Shown: positions 11,085 to 23,653 of the stretch, piece after piece
Layout of the letters: each line of letters opens with the position of its first letter
Numbering within the stretch: position 1 is the first letter of the stretch
Assembly (NCBI GenBank): GCA_947652605.1
Contig: OX393578.1
Coordinates: 40,119,470-40,183,469 of the forward strand
DNA: 64,000 nt
Direction of reading: 5' to 3'
From: Elmis aenea
Lineage: Eukaryota; Arthropoda; Insecta; Coleoptera; Elmidae
Translations under genes and position numbers: made by a program
Notes under the pieces: model-generated
Database searches by the model: none
The model's input: only the letters and a program-made list of their open reading frames with translations
Told to the model about the DNA's origin: nothing

Positions 11085-13235
11085 AAACCTTTATATTATT
11101 GAAATAACAAAAAAATAAGCTTTTTAATTAACTCAAAGCCATCTAAAGTTTCTATTTAAAAAAAAGGCCACTTTAGTATTTGAACTATGTTTAATTAAAT
11201 GAATGTCGGTAGTTTATGGTTTGTTATAGTGCCTATACCCTTTGGCAGCAAACTTTTTTAATGAACAATTGCCACAAAGATATTAATATTTAAGAAATAA
11301 ACTAATTCCAGCTTTTCGTCTCTGTCATGTGTATCAGCGAGTTTAAACGACGAAAAATTTATAAAGACGTGTCAGCATTTAATAGTTAAATGACAATAGT
11401 AGCGTGGACTTTGAGTAGTTTTGCTAAACAATTGACACAACTAGTAAACATTTTATTGTCAATAGTAGTTTGTGCTTGGCAGTAATTTTTTAATAACTAA
11501 TTATTACCTGATGCTTGCAAGTATGAAAGGGCGACCTGGAAGCGTGTCTACATGAAAACTTATCTGCCACTTCAAACGAAGAGCATATTTTCAAACATCC
11601 ATCTTTGGCTTCGGGAAATAAAATCAATTTAAACATTTGGTTTGATGTACTAACTTTAAAACATATTTATTGTTTTAAAATAAATGACTAATCAATATCT
11701 TGTAAATTTGAAGAGAATCATTGTAGAGCACAAACTTTTGCCAATATTTTAGTCAATAAAACAAGTTGTTAAGCCCAACATATCACACCCTGTATATTCA
11801 AACATAGCGATTGCGTTATGGTAATACATCAAGGGGATTCACGGAACATTGAAATCCATGAAATTTTTTCACGATCACGAAACTTATTCACACTGTTTTT
11901 GGCGAAGCAACAGACGAAACCGAATAAAACAAATGAGATGTTTAAAGGGAAAGATCCGAATTGTGAAAAGCAAAGAGGCACGTGTACGTCAGAATAAGTC
12001 ACTGTGGCGACACATGAAGGACAGTGGTTAACCCTCAAAGAAAAGAACGTGATGTTATTGATTTACTCGAATATCTTTACATTGTCTGTTTACGAAATAA
12101 TCTAAAATGTTATTCGTTTTTCCCGACATTGCTAAATAATTAAAACTTTTTTATAATTTAAAAAGTTGTTTACATGTAATTTTTATTTACATGTTAAATC
12201 ATATTTTTATATTTAAAACCAATATTTGTAAATAATAAATAACTGACTATTAAAGCAAATGCTGGTTGTGTAACAACATGGGCATAACATTACTATTTTT
12301 ATCGACTTTACTCTGAAAATGATAGGAGTATATTCTGTTGAACCTCCGGCCAAATTAGAACTCTCTTATTTGTTTTTCGAATGACTTATTCTAGTGTAAT
12401 ACGGTGTCTGCTGAAGTTTAAGTTTGTACAAGCAGTTGTTCATTTTGGGTTCTATAGCATAAATGAATTAATTTGTTTATATTGCATTAATAACATAAAT
12501 TTCACAATAACGACACGCCATGTAATTCTAGTGTATAATTAAACTTTTTCGTGCAGTATTTGCTATTACCATTGATTTTCTCTTTCTTTATAAGCTATTC
12601 AAACAGCCAATTTTTTATTAATATATTGTAAGCAGACCCATCAACCTTTTTTTGTAAACTGTATCTCTTTCAGGTTTTTTAGTATTATTATTTTATATAA
12701 AAAGTTTCTGTTACAAAACGACTTATTAGACTAGAAGCGTAATTAAAGCTTCACATTAATAACATTTTTAATTTTGTTGAATTTGGTAGTTGGTGGTGTT
12801 AGTATCCCAGAGATTATTGTCACCTCGTACATATTATGTGTTTAAATAAACAAACATGATAAAAAAATACTATAAATTATTATCAGAAAGCCCTGAAGGT
12901 GACCTTTCCAAATAAGTAAGAGTTGGTACAAAAATTTTCGATTTTAAAATTTATGATAATACTACATACCAGTTTAAAAATAAGAAGAAAAAAATAGCTA
13001 TATCTCTTTAAAGCACTTACTTTGTCTTAATAGCTGTCTGATTCCTTGCTTATATTAACATTAGTCTCAAAAAATTAATATCAAAAGTATTAAAATGTTT
13101 ACATAAGTAGCAATTTCTAATTTTTTCCTAAACTCTATTGAAACTATATAAATTTGAATAACACTTTTAAACATTCATTTAAGTTTTGTTGTTTTAATGC
13201 AGATTTTTTTGTTACTTAGTAATTAATATATTATG
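11085..13235. other. Gene-free AT-rich stretch
   Basis: Nothing coding is supported. CACACCCTGTATA near 11786-11798 is an unpartnered foldback right tip. Reading frames around 11829-12038 on both strands overlap one another and lack family resemblance. Confidence 0.4.
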
Positions 13236-13913
13236 TTAACACGTTAAGCGCCATTTGTATCCATATGGATACAAATCGTTTTTGCCAAATGGGCCACCTA
13301 TATCCATTTGGATACAACAGCCTACATTAGATTCGGCTGCCTGTGATCTTAAACACATGTATTACATATAACTATACCAGAAAAGGTTTAAGGATGGCCC
13401 GGTGGACCAGAAAACCTTGGTGGCCAGCGATACGAAAATCAAATTTACAACCTTTAATTGTCAAAAATAAAAGCACATAAATAATATAAAAATACAACTA
13501 TATAATTGAGCTCTTCTTCATAAGACATAATGTAAATATGAACACTTTTTTTTGGAAATCTTTTACCATTAGGGGTTAATTAATCCTGTAACTATTTAAT
13601 TATTTGTTTACCTGCTACCATCGGATTATAATAGTTAGTATGTAGGTAGTAACGTGCAAGTTTTTACGAGTATAATACTTGTATTCGATAAGATACAGTG
13701 GTGAAACACTATTTTCTTCCCCATGGGCCGCCTGTATCCAAATGGATACAAATCGATTTTTTTTTGAAATCGGGTTAAAATGTTACTACTATTATTTTGT
13801 TGTGATTTTTTTTTATATTACTTAAGGGCAATTTAAAAGCGTTGATTTAAAATAAAAATTGGTGGCCAGAAAAACCTACTTTTTTTAACATGGTGGCGCT
13901 TAACGTGTTTTAA
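13236..13913. mobile_element. Non-autonomous TTAA-flanked element (piggyBac-like)
   Basis: Left CACGTTAAGCGCCA (from 13240) and right TGGCGCTTAACGTG (to 13907) are perfect 14-bp inverted repeats. TTAA precedes the left repeat (13236-13239) and follows the right one after two bases (13910-13913). Three near-palindromes of the form TGTATCCAWWTGGATACA lie at 13256-13274, 13297-13316 and 13733-13752, each following a GGGCC or GCGCC motif, and may be subterminal binding sites. It has no coding capacity. The piggyBac assignment is inferred from TTAA. Confidence 0.7.
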
Positions 13914-13999
13914 AGTTGTTTATAAATGCAATCGAGATAATCAAGGTAGTAATGATCTCTAGTATACCATTTACTTAGTAGTTTCCACCAATATTAAAA

Positions 14000-14341
14000 C
14001 ATGTATAAAACCGAGGCACCAGTTTCTATATACCGTCCTCATAGAAAAGGGTCGCCTGTAAACATAGCCACTCCAGCATTGCTCCTTTGACGTCATCGTC
14101 ATAGAAGAAACGCTGGCCAACAAAGAACTTCTTTAGATGTTGGAACACTTTTAAGTTACTAAGTTTGAGTTGTAGGCTTTGAGTTTGGACAGCAATGGGT
14201 CCCTCGGGTCGCATATCTAGAACCCACCGTGAGCGAAATTTCCAAAAGTTTAAAGCGATCCGTCATAATTTTGTGGAGAACAGTTATTGAAATTTGCGGA
14301 TAATTAATTGCAAGAAAGCGATGATGCCGCAAAAGGAACAA
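14000..14341 (-). pseudogene. Mariner transposase relic, internally deleted
   Basis: The minus strand encodes VFQHLKKFFVGQRFFYDDD followed by EWLCLQATLFYEDGI, matching the mariner C-terminus (HLFPHLKKHLAGKRF-like, then EWLNSQDADFYEEGI-like). Upstream, ITVLHKIMTDRFKL resembles the mariner helix-turn-helix region, so the catalytic middle has been lost. Mutated residues and a frame change between the two segments confirm decay. No terminal repeats were identified. Confidence 0.75.
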
Positions 14342-14560
14342 TGGAGAAATGACTCTCTTTACTAGCTGTTCTGCTCAGTGAAAGTGATTTATAAACGCTG
14401 GTTCCCCGTTATGATAAATAATGGTAAAGACAATGTAGAGAAGTATGGCGATTCTAACAAAAAATAAAAAAAATTTAATAGCATTCTCGATTTTTAAAAG
14501 CCAAACGATACTTACTTTCCGAATATACCTCGTATATCTAGAGATATTTTTGTTGCCCTA

Positions 14561-15819
14561 AAGGCGTCGGCAACCCGGCAGCCCGCGGGCCGCATGCGGC
14601 CCGCCATGTGCCTTGATCTGGCCCGCCAAGTAAAACCTAAATATACAGGATGTTTCTTAAATATTGCGAAAAAATTCAGGAGGTAATTCCTTATCGAAAA
14701 TTAAGAAAGGACTTTTATATAAAACATTTTTTTTGAACGTCTCCTTTCGGAGTTACACCCCCCTAAAGGGGAGCGGTAAAATTAGGTTTTCATTTTATTT
14801 CTCAAATTTGAATAAATGTAGGAGAATGATACTTGTTACCTAGATATTTTGTACTTATTGAAAGCTTTCATAAAGTAATATTTTCGATCATCTCCCAACT
14901 TTACAGGGGGCTGAAAAGTGCGACCCCTGTTGATTTTTTAATCAGAACTTTTTGGTGGGTTGAAATTTTGCAATAAAATAAACAAACCAAGGTGAATCGT
15001 TATATATTGAAATATGTAATGGTGCATGTTTACTTATTTTATTTTTTACTCAAAAACTGTAGGTTTTTCAGGAAAAACTAAAAAAAAACAAGTTTCTAAA
15101 TGAATCAAGCTATCAAAAAAATTATTTTAAATTGCAAAATTTTAACTCACCAAAAAGTTCTGATTCAAAAACCAACAGGGGTTGCACTTTTCAGCCCCCT
15201 GTGGAGGTGGGAGATGATACTATGGGAAACCATTCAATAAGTACAAACCATTTACCAAATACCATTCTTCTACGTTTATCCAAATTTGAGAAATAAAATA
15301 GAATCCCAATTTTACCGCTCCCCATTAGGGGATGTAACTCCGAAAGGAGACGTCTAAGGAAAAAATGTAATATAAAAGTCCCCCCTTAATTTTTGATAAG
15401 GAATCACGTTCCAATTTTTTTCGCAATATTTAAGAAACACTGTACTATATTTAAAACAACATTTAATAGTTAAAGTTTATCCTCTACACTGTATGGTAGA
15501 AGAGGAACAGATAAATAAATAAATAATAGTTAAAACATCAAATGCCCAATGAAATTTCGTTTCCAATTTTGTTATATATTTTTATTTTAACGCTATAGTC
15601 CAGCGTTATTTTATGTTTCATTTTGTGTTGGTGAATATTTGGTGATCGAAAATGATTGATGCCCGCATACTTCAGACCGAAAATAAAATAACCAAGTTTA
15701 TTTTGGTATCCCGGTAAAAAAGCACCTTACGATCGCCATTTGTCAAAGTCGGTTGATATGTGCCTGAAAATATTATTATTTAATTTGGCCCGCTATCCAA
15801 AAAAGGTTGCCGACCCCTG
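14561..15819. mobile_element. Non-autonomous hAT element carrying a nested foldback
   Basis: The left end AAGGCGTCGGCAACCCGGCA with downstream CCCGCGGGCCGCATGCGGCC pairs with the right end GGTTGCCGACCCCTG (to 15819) preceded by GGCCCGCTATCC. This is the classic CAGGGGTCGGCAACC hAT terminus with GGCCCGC subterminal motifs. The left tip has diverged and an 8-bp target duplication is no longer clear. The interior is mostly occupied by the foldback element 14646-15442. Confidence 0.75.
14646..15442. mobile_element. Foldback element, family member 1 of 2
   Basis: CAGGATGTTTCTTAAATATT (14646 onward) and its mirrored end TTAAGAAACACTG (to 15442) are flanked by TA. Both arms carry the same landmarks in mirror order, such as CTCCTTTCGGAGTTACA, CCCCTAAAGGGGAGCGGTAA and CAGGGGGCTGAAAAGTGC. 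The same family recurs at 41442-42409. There is no open frame. It is nested inside a hAT element. Confidence 0.88.
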
Positions 15820-16709
15820 CTTTAATGAATGCGCTTGTTTTTTTTAAAGGGCCTATTTTGAAAACTTTAACGGTAATTTCAAACAATAACCGAATAATTC
15901 ACCGAAATTGACACTGTTTATGATTCCTATAAAACAATAATTTTGTTTTAAAGTAGATAAAACCCATATATTTTGTAATATGAAAACCAATGTTCTCTAT
16001 TTGCCTTACAGAAAATAAATAATAAATAGTTCACTTATAATTTTACTTGGCCTAAGCCAGACAACTACTTTGCTACATTCCGTAACGTAAATAGAGCTTT
16101 ATTTACAAGAGAATTGGATATCGGGATCAGGATATATGTATACAAACGACTACAGAAATATTTCGATAGTATCGAATACCAAATGTAAGGTATTTTATGT
16201 AAACATATTCTTTTTCGGGTGATGTGTTGTCTCATATCGGTAGAGCGGGCAGCAACAGAGTTGAATATAAAAAGACACATATAATCCACATTCCACACTG
16301 TCCTCGCATTCCCAGAACCCATCACACGTCCTGATTTATCCAACCCTCCGCGATACGACAATCTCGCACCTTTCAAAATCAAGCTCAACGATTTTGTGCA
16401 TCTGTAGAATTGATCGACACCAAAATAATATTTACCTTCGATAATAACGAAAATGAAATACCAACCTTTAAATACTCGCAGAAAAGTATGGGTGTTTTTT
16501 TTTTAAATTTCATGAATCAGTTTCGGGAAACTGTTGGTTTTTGAGAAATCTATATAAATATAGTGCTGTCCCACTATTTTTTAAATTTCTTTTTAATTCG
16601 ACATTCTTAGAAAACCTCTGTTGTTTTAAAAATAAGCAGTTGTGTTTGTTAATGTTTAAAGTCCGCCACTGGACTACCCACTAGGCGTAAGAAGCGCGCG
16701 CTTAGGCTA
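15820..16709. other. Gene-free stretch
   Basis: No supported exon. 16190-16400 is less AT-rich than its flanks but shows no recognisable product. GTCCGCCACTG near 16661-16671 resembles a common hAT terminus. Confidence 0.35.
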
Positions 16710-17051
16710 GGCGCAAATTGAGACGTGTATGACACGTGTGAAACGACCTGACATGTGCGCCATGACGTGAACACACCCCACGCGTAATGTGTTGATTCGC
16801 ATATTGCGTCTGTAAACTCTCGACGTAGCCCCAGGTGTAAAAATAAATGATTTGCAAAGAAAACATGTAAGACCCGTGGGGCACAAGAAACTGCGTCTCG
16901 ACCACAGCGCCACGCGTCTGTGAACACATGCGAGCAGCGCTGTGTAGCATCGTGTTACCATTCTACGCTGTCCTATTAATTTCCGTTGGTTACAAAAGAG
17001 CGGGCTGTGCTGTGTCGCTTCACAAGCGTCATACGTGTCTCAATTTGCACC
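16710..17051. mobile_element. GC-rich 340-bp inverted-repeat element
   Basis: GGCGCAAATTGAGACGTGTA at 16710 pairs with the reverse complement of ACACGTGTCTCAATTTGCACC-like sequence ending near 17051, and pairing extends inward (ATGACACGTGTGAAACGAC with the mirror of GTCGCTTCACAAGCGTCAT). Several overlapping minus-strand reading frames here follow from the high GC content and are not genes. The superfamily and target duplication are not resolved. Confidence 0.6.
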
Positions 17052-17691
17052 GTTATGTTGCCCTGTCGTTAAGTTTATAGAAAACACTTTTTTTTTATTA
17101 ATTACTGATTATTGAAAACTTATCATCTACGAAAAGTAGAGAAAAATTGCTATGAATGTAATTTATAATAAATAGTAACATGCTTTTTAGTATATAGCAT
17201 TAGTATCTAGGTATATGATTTTTATGTTTAATTATAAAATATGTACTTTAATTTTTATATGTTTAAAACATTTTATATTATTTTCTGTACTTTTTATAAA
17301 TTATATTTTGTCAAATTAAATTGTGCGAATGTTTATTAAAACACTTTAAATTTTATTTACATTATTCAAGTCTAAAGTTAATCAAATTGTGAATTTTTGT
17401 ATTTTATTCGTTAAGGCCCCCCTAACACACTTGTTTTGTCCACCACTGATTCTACCAGAACTAAAAAAGGCTGTTGATGTGGTCATCAATTACTGTTAAT
17501 ATATCTGCGTAGGGTTTTACATAGACGAGAGAGAATCGAAGCCATTTGGGTTTATACAGGGTGTTTCTGAACGATGTAGCATAATATCTATTGGTGAATC
17601 TACATTGAAAACTGGGGCAATTTAGGTAATAAGAGTGTCCAGAATTTTAAGTGATTAAAAACTAAAAAGACGTTTAACCTACAATCAACTA
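17052..17691. other. Gene-free stretch
   Basis: ATACAGGGTGTTTCTGAACG near 17555 is another solitary foldback tip. Nothing coding is supported. Confidence 0.4.
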
Positions 17692-18909
17692 TTAGGTAGG
17701 AGCAAATGAATTTTCATTTTTTTCTTCTAGTTATCTTGGACGCTAAACAATTGATAAAAGTTTGACAAGTTATATGTCAAATTAAAAAGCGCATTTCTTA
17801 GTTTCGATTTTAAGTTAATTAGTTTCATTGCTTGTGGTTTAGAGTTCTTTAAATGTCCGAAACAAATGTTGAAATTCTTGCAATTTTACGTCACTACTGG
17901 AAATTGGGGCGAAGCGCCGCTGATGCCGCACGAACTATACGTGATGTGGAAGGTTAGGATATAATCTCTAATCGTAATGCACAAAATTGGTACATAAAAT
18001 TTAAAAACGGCGATAACAGCCTTCAAAAGCAATCTCGTTCTGGGCGGCCCTCCATAATAGACCAGGGGGTCCTACTTTCAGCCGTCGAGAGATCGTCAGC
18101 CACAATTACTAAAAATGTATCGCACGAACTTGGGCCTTCGCGATGGACAATAGGTCGCCACCTACATAAGCTAGGTAAATCTAAAAAACGCTGTAGAGAA
18201 ATACCCTATGATTTATCACCGGAACAAGCAAAACGTCGGGTCAATGTATGTAGAGAACTACTCAGCAACCCCCAAGACCATCGGTTCTTTCACCAAATTG
18301 TGACCTGCTACGAAAAGTGGATCTACATTCGTAATTCCAGTAGATCGAACCAGTGGTTAAGTAGGGGCCAACGTGGAGAACCTGCGGTAAAGCGCCGAAG
18401 ATTCGAAACCAAGGTTATGTTTTGCGTCTGGTGTAATTACGAAGGGGTAGTTTACTTTGTTGGTTCCTGATGGTCGAGCGATCACCGCGGAACTCAACTA
18501 CCAGCAGCTTGATCTAGTGTACGCAGCCTTAAAACAAAAATACCCTGCTTTGGTCAACCGATGACGAGTGCTTTTACAGCAAGACAACGCTAGACTGCAT
18601 ACGGCCCAAATGACCTTCCGGAAGCTGGAGGACCTTGATAGGATAGAAGTGCTACCACACCCTGAATATAGTCCCGACCTAGCACCATCGGATTACCACA
18701 TGTTCAGGAAGTAGAAGAAGGGTGTCGCGAGTTCTTCGACTCCAAGTCCCAAGAATGGCACCGGAGGGGAATTGAAAACCTGGTGAAAAAATGGATTAAG
18801 ACCATCCAATATAATGAACCATATTTTGATGTTTGATTTAATTTAGTTTGTTAAAAAATATCAATATTAAGTGTGCTAAAAAAACGAAAATACTTTTGCT
18901 CCCACCTAA
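17692..18909 (+). mobile_element. Mariner element with intact ends and dead transposase
   Basis: Inverted repeats TTAGGTAGGAGCAAATGAAT (left) and the mirror of TTAGGTGGGAGCAAAAGTAT (right, ending 18909) are flanked by TA (17690-17691, 18910-18911). The 1218-bp length is close to the family norm of about 1.3 kb. Confidence 0.9.
17853..18836 (+). pseudogene. Mariner transposase pseudogene
   Basis: From the ATG at 17853 the product reads SETNVEILAILRHYWKLGR, the typical mariner N-terminus, then the HTH and linker ending in SRSGRPS. The first catalytic aspartate motif T-G-D-E-K-W appears as TCYEKWIY, so the aspartate codon has become tyrosine. The second motif QQDNAR and the third YSPDLAPSDYH are present but in different frames. 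An early stop in the first 35 codons and several frameshifts confirm it is inactive. The natural stop is TGA at 18834-18836. Confidence 0.88.
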
Positions 18910-18929
18910 TATTAACTTGCAGGCGCCTT

Positions 18930-19580
18930 ATTGGATGGCATGACGCTTAACTTTACACTCAGCTGAAAACCTCTTGTTAAGAAGAGAAGGGAGGAATCAG
19001 GATTGAAATTCAAGGAAATGTTCTGACTTTTGGGAAGGAAATCTGCCTGTCTGTTACAATAAGCTTAGTCTATACAGACAAATTAATTTAAAAGCCGGTG
19101 TGAGTTTAGCGCATTTAGCTATGAGGTTGCACAACATCAAACAATACTATTATCCAACGCTTCCAAAACAAAATCCTTAAAAATATCGTGAATGAATCAT
19201 GGTTTATCCGAAATACTGAACAGAAATATTCAAATGGAGACATTGGCCAATTAAATTGCAAAAATCGTTAGGAAGCACGAAGATAGGCTCCTCAAACACG
19301 ACAACACGACAACATCGAAGCGATCCAGTTGTTCGACAACAGTGATCTAGTGAGTAGGTTCAAAAGAGTGAAACCTTTTAAGTTGGTAAAGTTAGTGAAC
19401 ATTAAAGCGGAATAAAGGGCAAGTCCATCAATAAAAGGGGTGACGCAAGAGTAAGTTTACAAGTTAAGATTTTGTTGATCCAATGGGTGACACTTAAAAT
19501 ACATTAAGTTGTTACGTAGCAACCTAGATCAAAATTAAATAGCTTATTGGTCTGCTGTGAAGTTAACGCCCAAGGCGTTT
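18930..19580 (+). mobile_element. Jockey-type LINE 3' relic
   Basis: In pieces across frames, the plus strand matches the end of the Jockey reverse transcriptase seen more clearly at 31949-32320. Matching segments include HNIKQYYYPTLPKQNP-like, AIQLFDNSDLVSRFKRVKPF-like and the 3' UTR phrase GCTTATTGGTCTG with GCCCAAGGCG. Stops and indels are frequent. The left edge abuts the mariner element. Confidence 0.65.
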
Positions 19581-20339
19581 TATTTAAGGTCTTAACAAAT
19601 GAATTTGACTTTGTACTGCTTAAAAGTTGTCTTCTTATGCTGTGACCCGAATTTCCGACATACTCTTTATTTTAATGAAACCCTAAATTTAATTTATTAA
19701 ATTGGGATTCACGTCAAATATATGGATTTTTTGTGTCGCTATTACAAATTTAGGCAAAGAATTTCAGTCAAAAGTTATTGCATAATTAAAGCATTGTTTA
19801 ATTAACAATAGCAATCGGTGCAGTTTCTATTTGAAGGTCTTTAAAAAAATTTGGTTTTTTAATCGTATCATAGCGTGTTTTTTTAAAACTGTTTATTGCA
19901 TTAAGCCGTTCGGTAGAACAATATTTCCGAGTTGCGTTATGTACTCTTAGTAACAGTAACAAAACAACTTATAGGTACACCTGCCGCTAATTAAAAAGTT
20001 TTTGCTTCGAAACGAATTATAAATATTTCTTTTCATTATATAATCTTTTAATGTATTTTTTGTATAAGCATGAAGTTAATCTACATGTGCGGTTATTAAT
20101 GTTGTTGCTGTGTTTTTTCATGAATTTAACTTTACTCTTGCCACAATTTTAAATTTTACCAGATTTCTGTGTGCAGTTAGTAGGTATTTAAGTATTTAAA
20201 ATTCTTGGAAATTCATCTAGTCATAACGATAACGCAATTCGCGCACAAATTTTATGCAAAACTATTAATTAACTTATAATTTGTACAATTTTAGAAAACA
20301 ACATTTGATAACATAATTTAATTTAGTTGCGATTTCAAC
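19581..20339. other. Gene-free AT-rich stretch
   Basis: No exon or repeat boundary supported. Confidence 0.45.
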
Positions 20340-20682
20340 CAGGGATGGGGGACTCGGCAAAAAACTAAGATTTGGTTGTCAACAAAACTAACCCTACCGT
20401 GTATCACACGAATCATGCGTTTTGTATTCTTGCGCTGTCTATACACCTCATCCACTCAAGTATTTTTTGCATATAAAAATTGGACGTTCACACACAAAAC
20501 TAGTTTGTTACTTTAATCGTTCCATTTCCGCAAAAACGAAATCGATAGACATCGTTATTTTGTTTTTATTTTAATTTTTTTTTATTCTGTTTCTCAAAAA
20601 GAAAACTAAATCCAAGTAGTTTCTTCAACTCTCGACTCCTCCAAAAAGCGTCGACTCCTTGACTCCCGACTCCTTATCCCTG
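20340..20682. mobile_element. 343-bp hAT MITE, family member 1 of 3
   Basis: CAGGGATGGGGGACTCGGCA at the left and ACTCCCGACTCCTTATCCCTG-type sequence at the right form hAT-like inverted ends. The flanks ATTTCAAC (20332-20339) and ATTTGAAC (20683-20690) match at 7 of 8 positions, as an aged 8-bp target duplication. Related copies lie at 39147-39489 and 49541-49622. Confidence 0.82.
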
Positions 20683-20989
20683 ATTTGAACAGCCTATTAC
20701 AGGTTCCTTAATCTATTCTTATCTAGTTTTAACGAAAGCAACAGTAAAGTCTTATGGAATAAAATATAACGTTTACTAAGTATACGAATAAACCCATGGG
20801 CGCCAACTTAAGGCAGTCCTCAACTTTTCTACCTTCCTTGTAATCTTAGTTTCTAACATAATCACTTTTAAGTACTCTCTTAAATTTTGTTTCAAATAGA
20901 CTACCATAATTTTTTTATGAATGAAGCACCATCTTGATTTTATTGAGAATTAAAATACAAATGTAGGCCGTTATATTCAATTAATAACC

Positions 20990-22220
20990 ATTTTTTGTGC
21001 GATCGTACTAGAAACAGTTGTTTGACGGACGCGTTAGCAACCATAAATACTGCATTTCCGGCCCTATCTTTAGCAACGGCCGAAAAAGACTTTTTTGGCC
21101 GCTCTTCGGCCGCTGCAGCGTACGAAAAAGATCATTTGCATTAAGCAGAACGGAAAGCGCATGTGCGTGTCTGAATATAAGTTCTCTGAGATTATGGCTT
21201 TCCTGCTAAGGGTAGTGACGTAGAGGTCTTTAGGTTGTTAACTGTCAGGTAATTTGTAACCTAATATTTTCGTGTTGATACTGTTACTGAATACTGAATA
21301 AAAAATTAGTGTTGATTTTCGTATGTTCTACGTTAAAGTAATTTGATTTCTTTAAAAAATGTACCAAGAAACTAGCGATGAAGAGAGTGATATGGATATA
21401 TCGGATACACCACCTGACATTGCTGAAGAAATTATGTACAGCATTATGCAAGTACGTTTCCACCGCTAACAGCATACGCCGTCATCTGTTAGTGACAGAA
21501 TGTCACATAGTTTCTAACCTATATTTTTGAAAAATACTAAAAATTTAAATTATTTTTGATTCGATCGCACAAAAAATGTAATATGCACCTCGGCCAAAAC
21601 GTACTTTTTCGTCCTTGCCTGTTTGCTGGCTTTGACTACGTCTCAGCCAGCAAACCAGACGCGGCCGAATAAGTTACACGTTTTGGCCTTGATACATAAA
21701 TAACTATTATTTAGTTCTCTACTTGTCACTTAAATTTTATTTTTTAAAGTTAGGTAGAATCTAGTTTATTAATTATTTAAAATAGTGGAAGTAGTGAACA
21801 AATGTGAGCATAATAGTGCTTTTCTTGTGCGATTGTAATGTTTTATTCATGAATTTATCATTAATTAATAATTAATTACATAACGTGTACCATATCATAT
21901 ATTTATTTATTATTACATAGTATAATTGACAGCAATAGAACAGTGTTCAGTAACAGTATCAACACGAAAATATTAGGTTATAAACTACCTGACAGTTACC
22001 AACCTAAAGACCTCTACGTCACTACCCTTAGCGGGGAAGCCATAATCTCAGAGAACATATTCAGACGCACATGCGCTTTCCGTTCTGCTTTATGCAAATG
22101 ATCTTTTTCGTACGCTGTAGCGGCCGAAAAAGTCTTTTTCGGCCGTTGCTAAGGATAGGGCCAGAAATGCAGTACTTTATGGTTGCTAACGCGTCTGTCA
22201 AACAACTGTTTAGTACAGTT
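20990..22220. repeat. Large inverted repeat built from CGATCGCAC-ended MITEs
   Basis: An element starting TTTTTTGTGCGATCG (about 20993) and ending CGATCGCACAAAAAA (about 21563-21577) is followed by a third, inverted copy whose arm (about 21950-22205) mirrors 21015-21295. Shared landmarks are GCGTTAGCAACCATAAA, AGCAACGGCCGAAAAAG and AGACCTCTACGTCACTACCC. Compared with the simpler copy at 25214-25512, the first copy has about 320 extra bases between CATTAA and GCTAACAGC, which look like a nested insertion. There is no coding content. Confidence 0.7.
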
Positions 22221-23444
22221 AACAGACAGACTTTGTCAAAAATTTATTTAATTAATACAGCTCAAATAATTTTACTGTACAATTATGATTTCAAAAAGGG
22301 TACAGCATTGATGAGTTAAGTTAAAAACAACATCCTTTTTCACAACTGACCGCTGGTATAAGATCTTTTAAGGTAAAAGGATTTCTCTTCCATATTAGAA
22401 GGAACTAAGACGTATCTGCTCCTGTCACTTTTTAGTGAGCTGTTTTATGTAACTCAAAAAAGTGTCTACTAATTAATGAATAGGTAGTAATGCAGTTAAA
22501 ATCAAGCATAACCAGGAAGACGTAATAAAATAACTAATTTGTGCAGGTTTAATCTTTATTTAAAAAAATGTAGACCGTCGTGGTTGACATTTGTGCACAC
22601 AATGTGTAATCTTAGTTACAAATGGGTTACACGAACTAACCTAACACTAATTTAAATAAAATTCGCGGTGGGTAGATATTTTGGTGATGGAGGGAGTTTT
22701 CGTGGCAGACGAACATTTATTTTAATTTACACTTTGGATCCGCTCAGTTTGTATAAAAACTTGAGGATTCAAGGCAACCTAGACCAAATTGCAGTAACCG
22801 GAGACGCTCCTTTGTAATTCATGGGATTTCTTGCTTTATTTGTCATTCACCCCCGGCGCGTCTTGCGTCTCTTTGCGCTGTGTTCAGAGCCCATCCCGAA
22901 TCCTTATCTGAGAGCTGCAGCGCATTTAATCTCTCTCTGCTCCATTTGTCTCAATCCCAGGAACAATGTATTATTTAAAGATGTGCCGCGTTATTTGGAA
23001 ATTCAGTTTACTCTGCCCGTGGGGCGTTAAACGATGTAAAAGTTTTGTCAAAAGTTACCTACGCAGTGTTTCTTAGCGTTTAAAAAATTGGGGTAATTTT
23101 AAAACAATCTCGTTTAGATAACTTTGCTCAATATAGTTTGGATAATTAAATTTCCTGACTGCCATAATACTATACTGAATACTTTATTTTGAAAATCAGT
23201 TTTTACAAAATATGTTCAATATACGAGTATTTGCAATTAATAATAATACTGATACAAATAAACTTGATTAAAAATTACTTATCTTTTTCGAAGATTTAAT
23301 AGAGCAGCAACACTAATTTCAAAGCTCTCGTTACTTTATTAGTTGCAGTTTAATTTATTTTTCCATTTACAACAAGAAATCTTTATAAAAACTTAAGTGA
23401 TTTTTAATTAAGCTTATATATGATAATAATTGAATCCCTTGAAT
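22221..23444. other. Gene-free stretch with a GC-balanced island at 22660-23030
   Basis: No family resemblance in any frame. 22660-23030 is compositionally balanced and free of low-complexity runs, unlike its surroundings, and is a candidate conserved non-coding block. About 23305-23395 resembles 33070-33150 (TTTCAAAGCTCTCGT-like and TTGCAGTTTAATTT-like phrases), so part of it is a dispersed repeat. Confidence 0.35.
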
Positions 23445-23653
23445 CGGGACTATCCAACTTGCGGCCCGCGGGCTACATCCGGCCCGCGAAAGAGCTTTTG
23501 TGGCTCCCAAACACTTTACAAAAGATTATTCAACTTTAACACAATATATACATAAAATTTCGTTTTGCCTTTTAGAAATATACTCAATAGTGGCCAGCTT
23601 GAACTGTGGAGAAAAAAATTGGCCTGCACTCACACAGAAGTTGGACAGCCCTG
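23445..23653. mobile_element. 209-bp hAT MITE
   Basis: The left end CGGGACTATCCAACTTGCGG followed by CCCGCGGGC and the right end GAAGTTGGACAGCCCTG mirror each other as CAGGGCTGTCCAACTT-type hAT ends. The flanks CCTTGAAT and ACTTAAAT agree at 6 of 8 positions, an aged duplication. The overlapping 103-residue reading frame is fortuitous. Confidence 0.75.

Noticed and set aside
11829..12038. Opposed frames on both strands at 11.83-12.04 kb
   Set aside because: Neither shows a domain, start context or splice sites; probably chance.
16649..16961. Three overlapping minus-strand frames
   Set aside because: They lie inside a GC-rich inverted-repeat element and overlap each other in all frames with no family resemblance.
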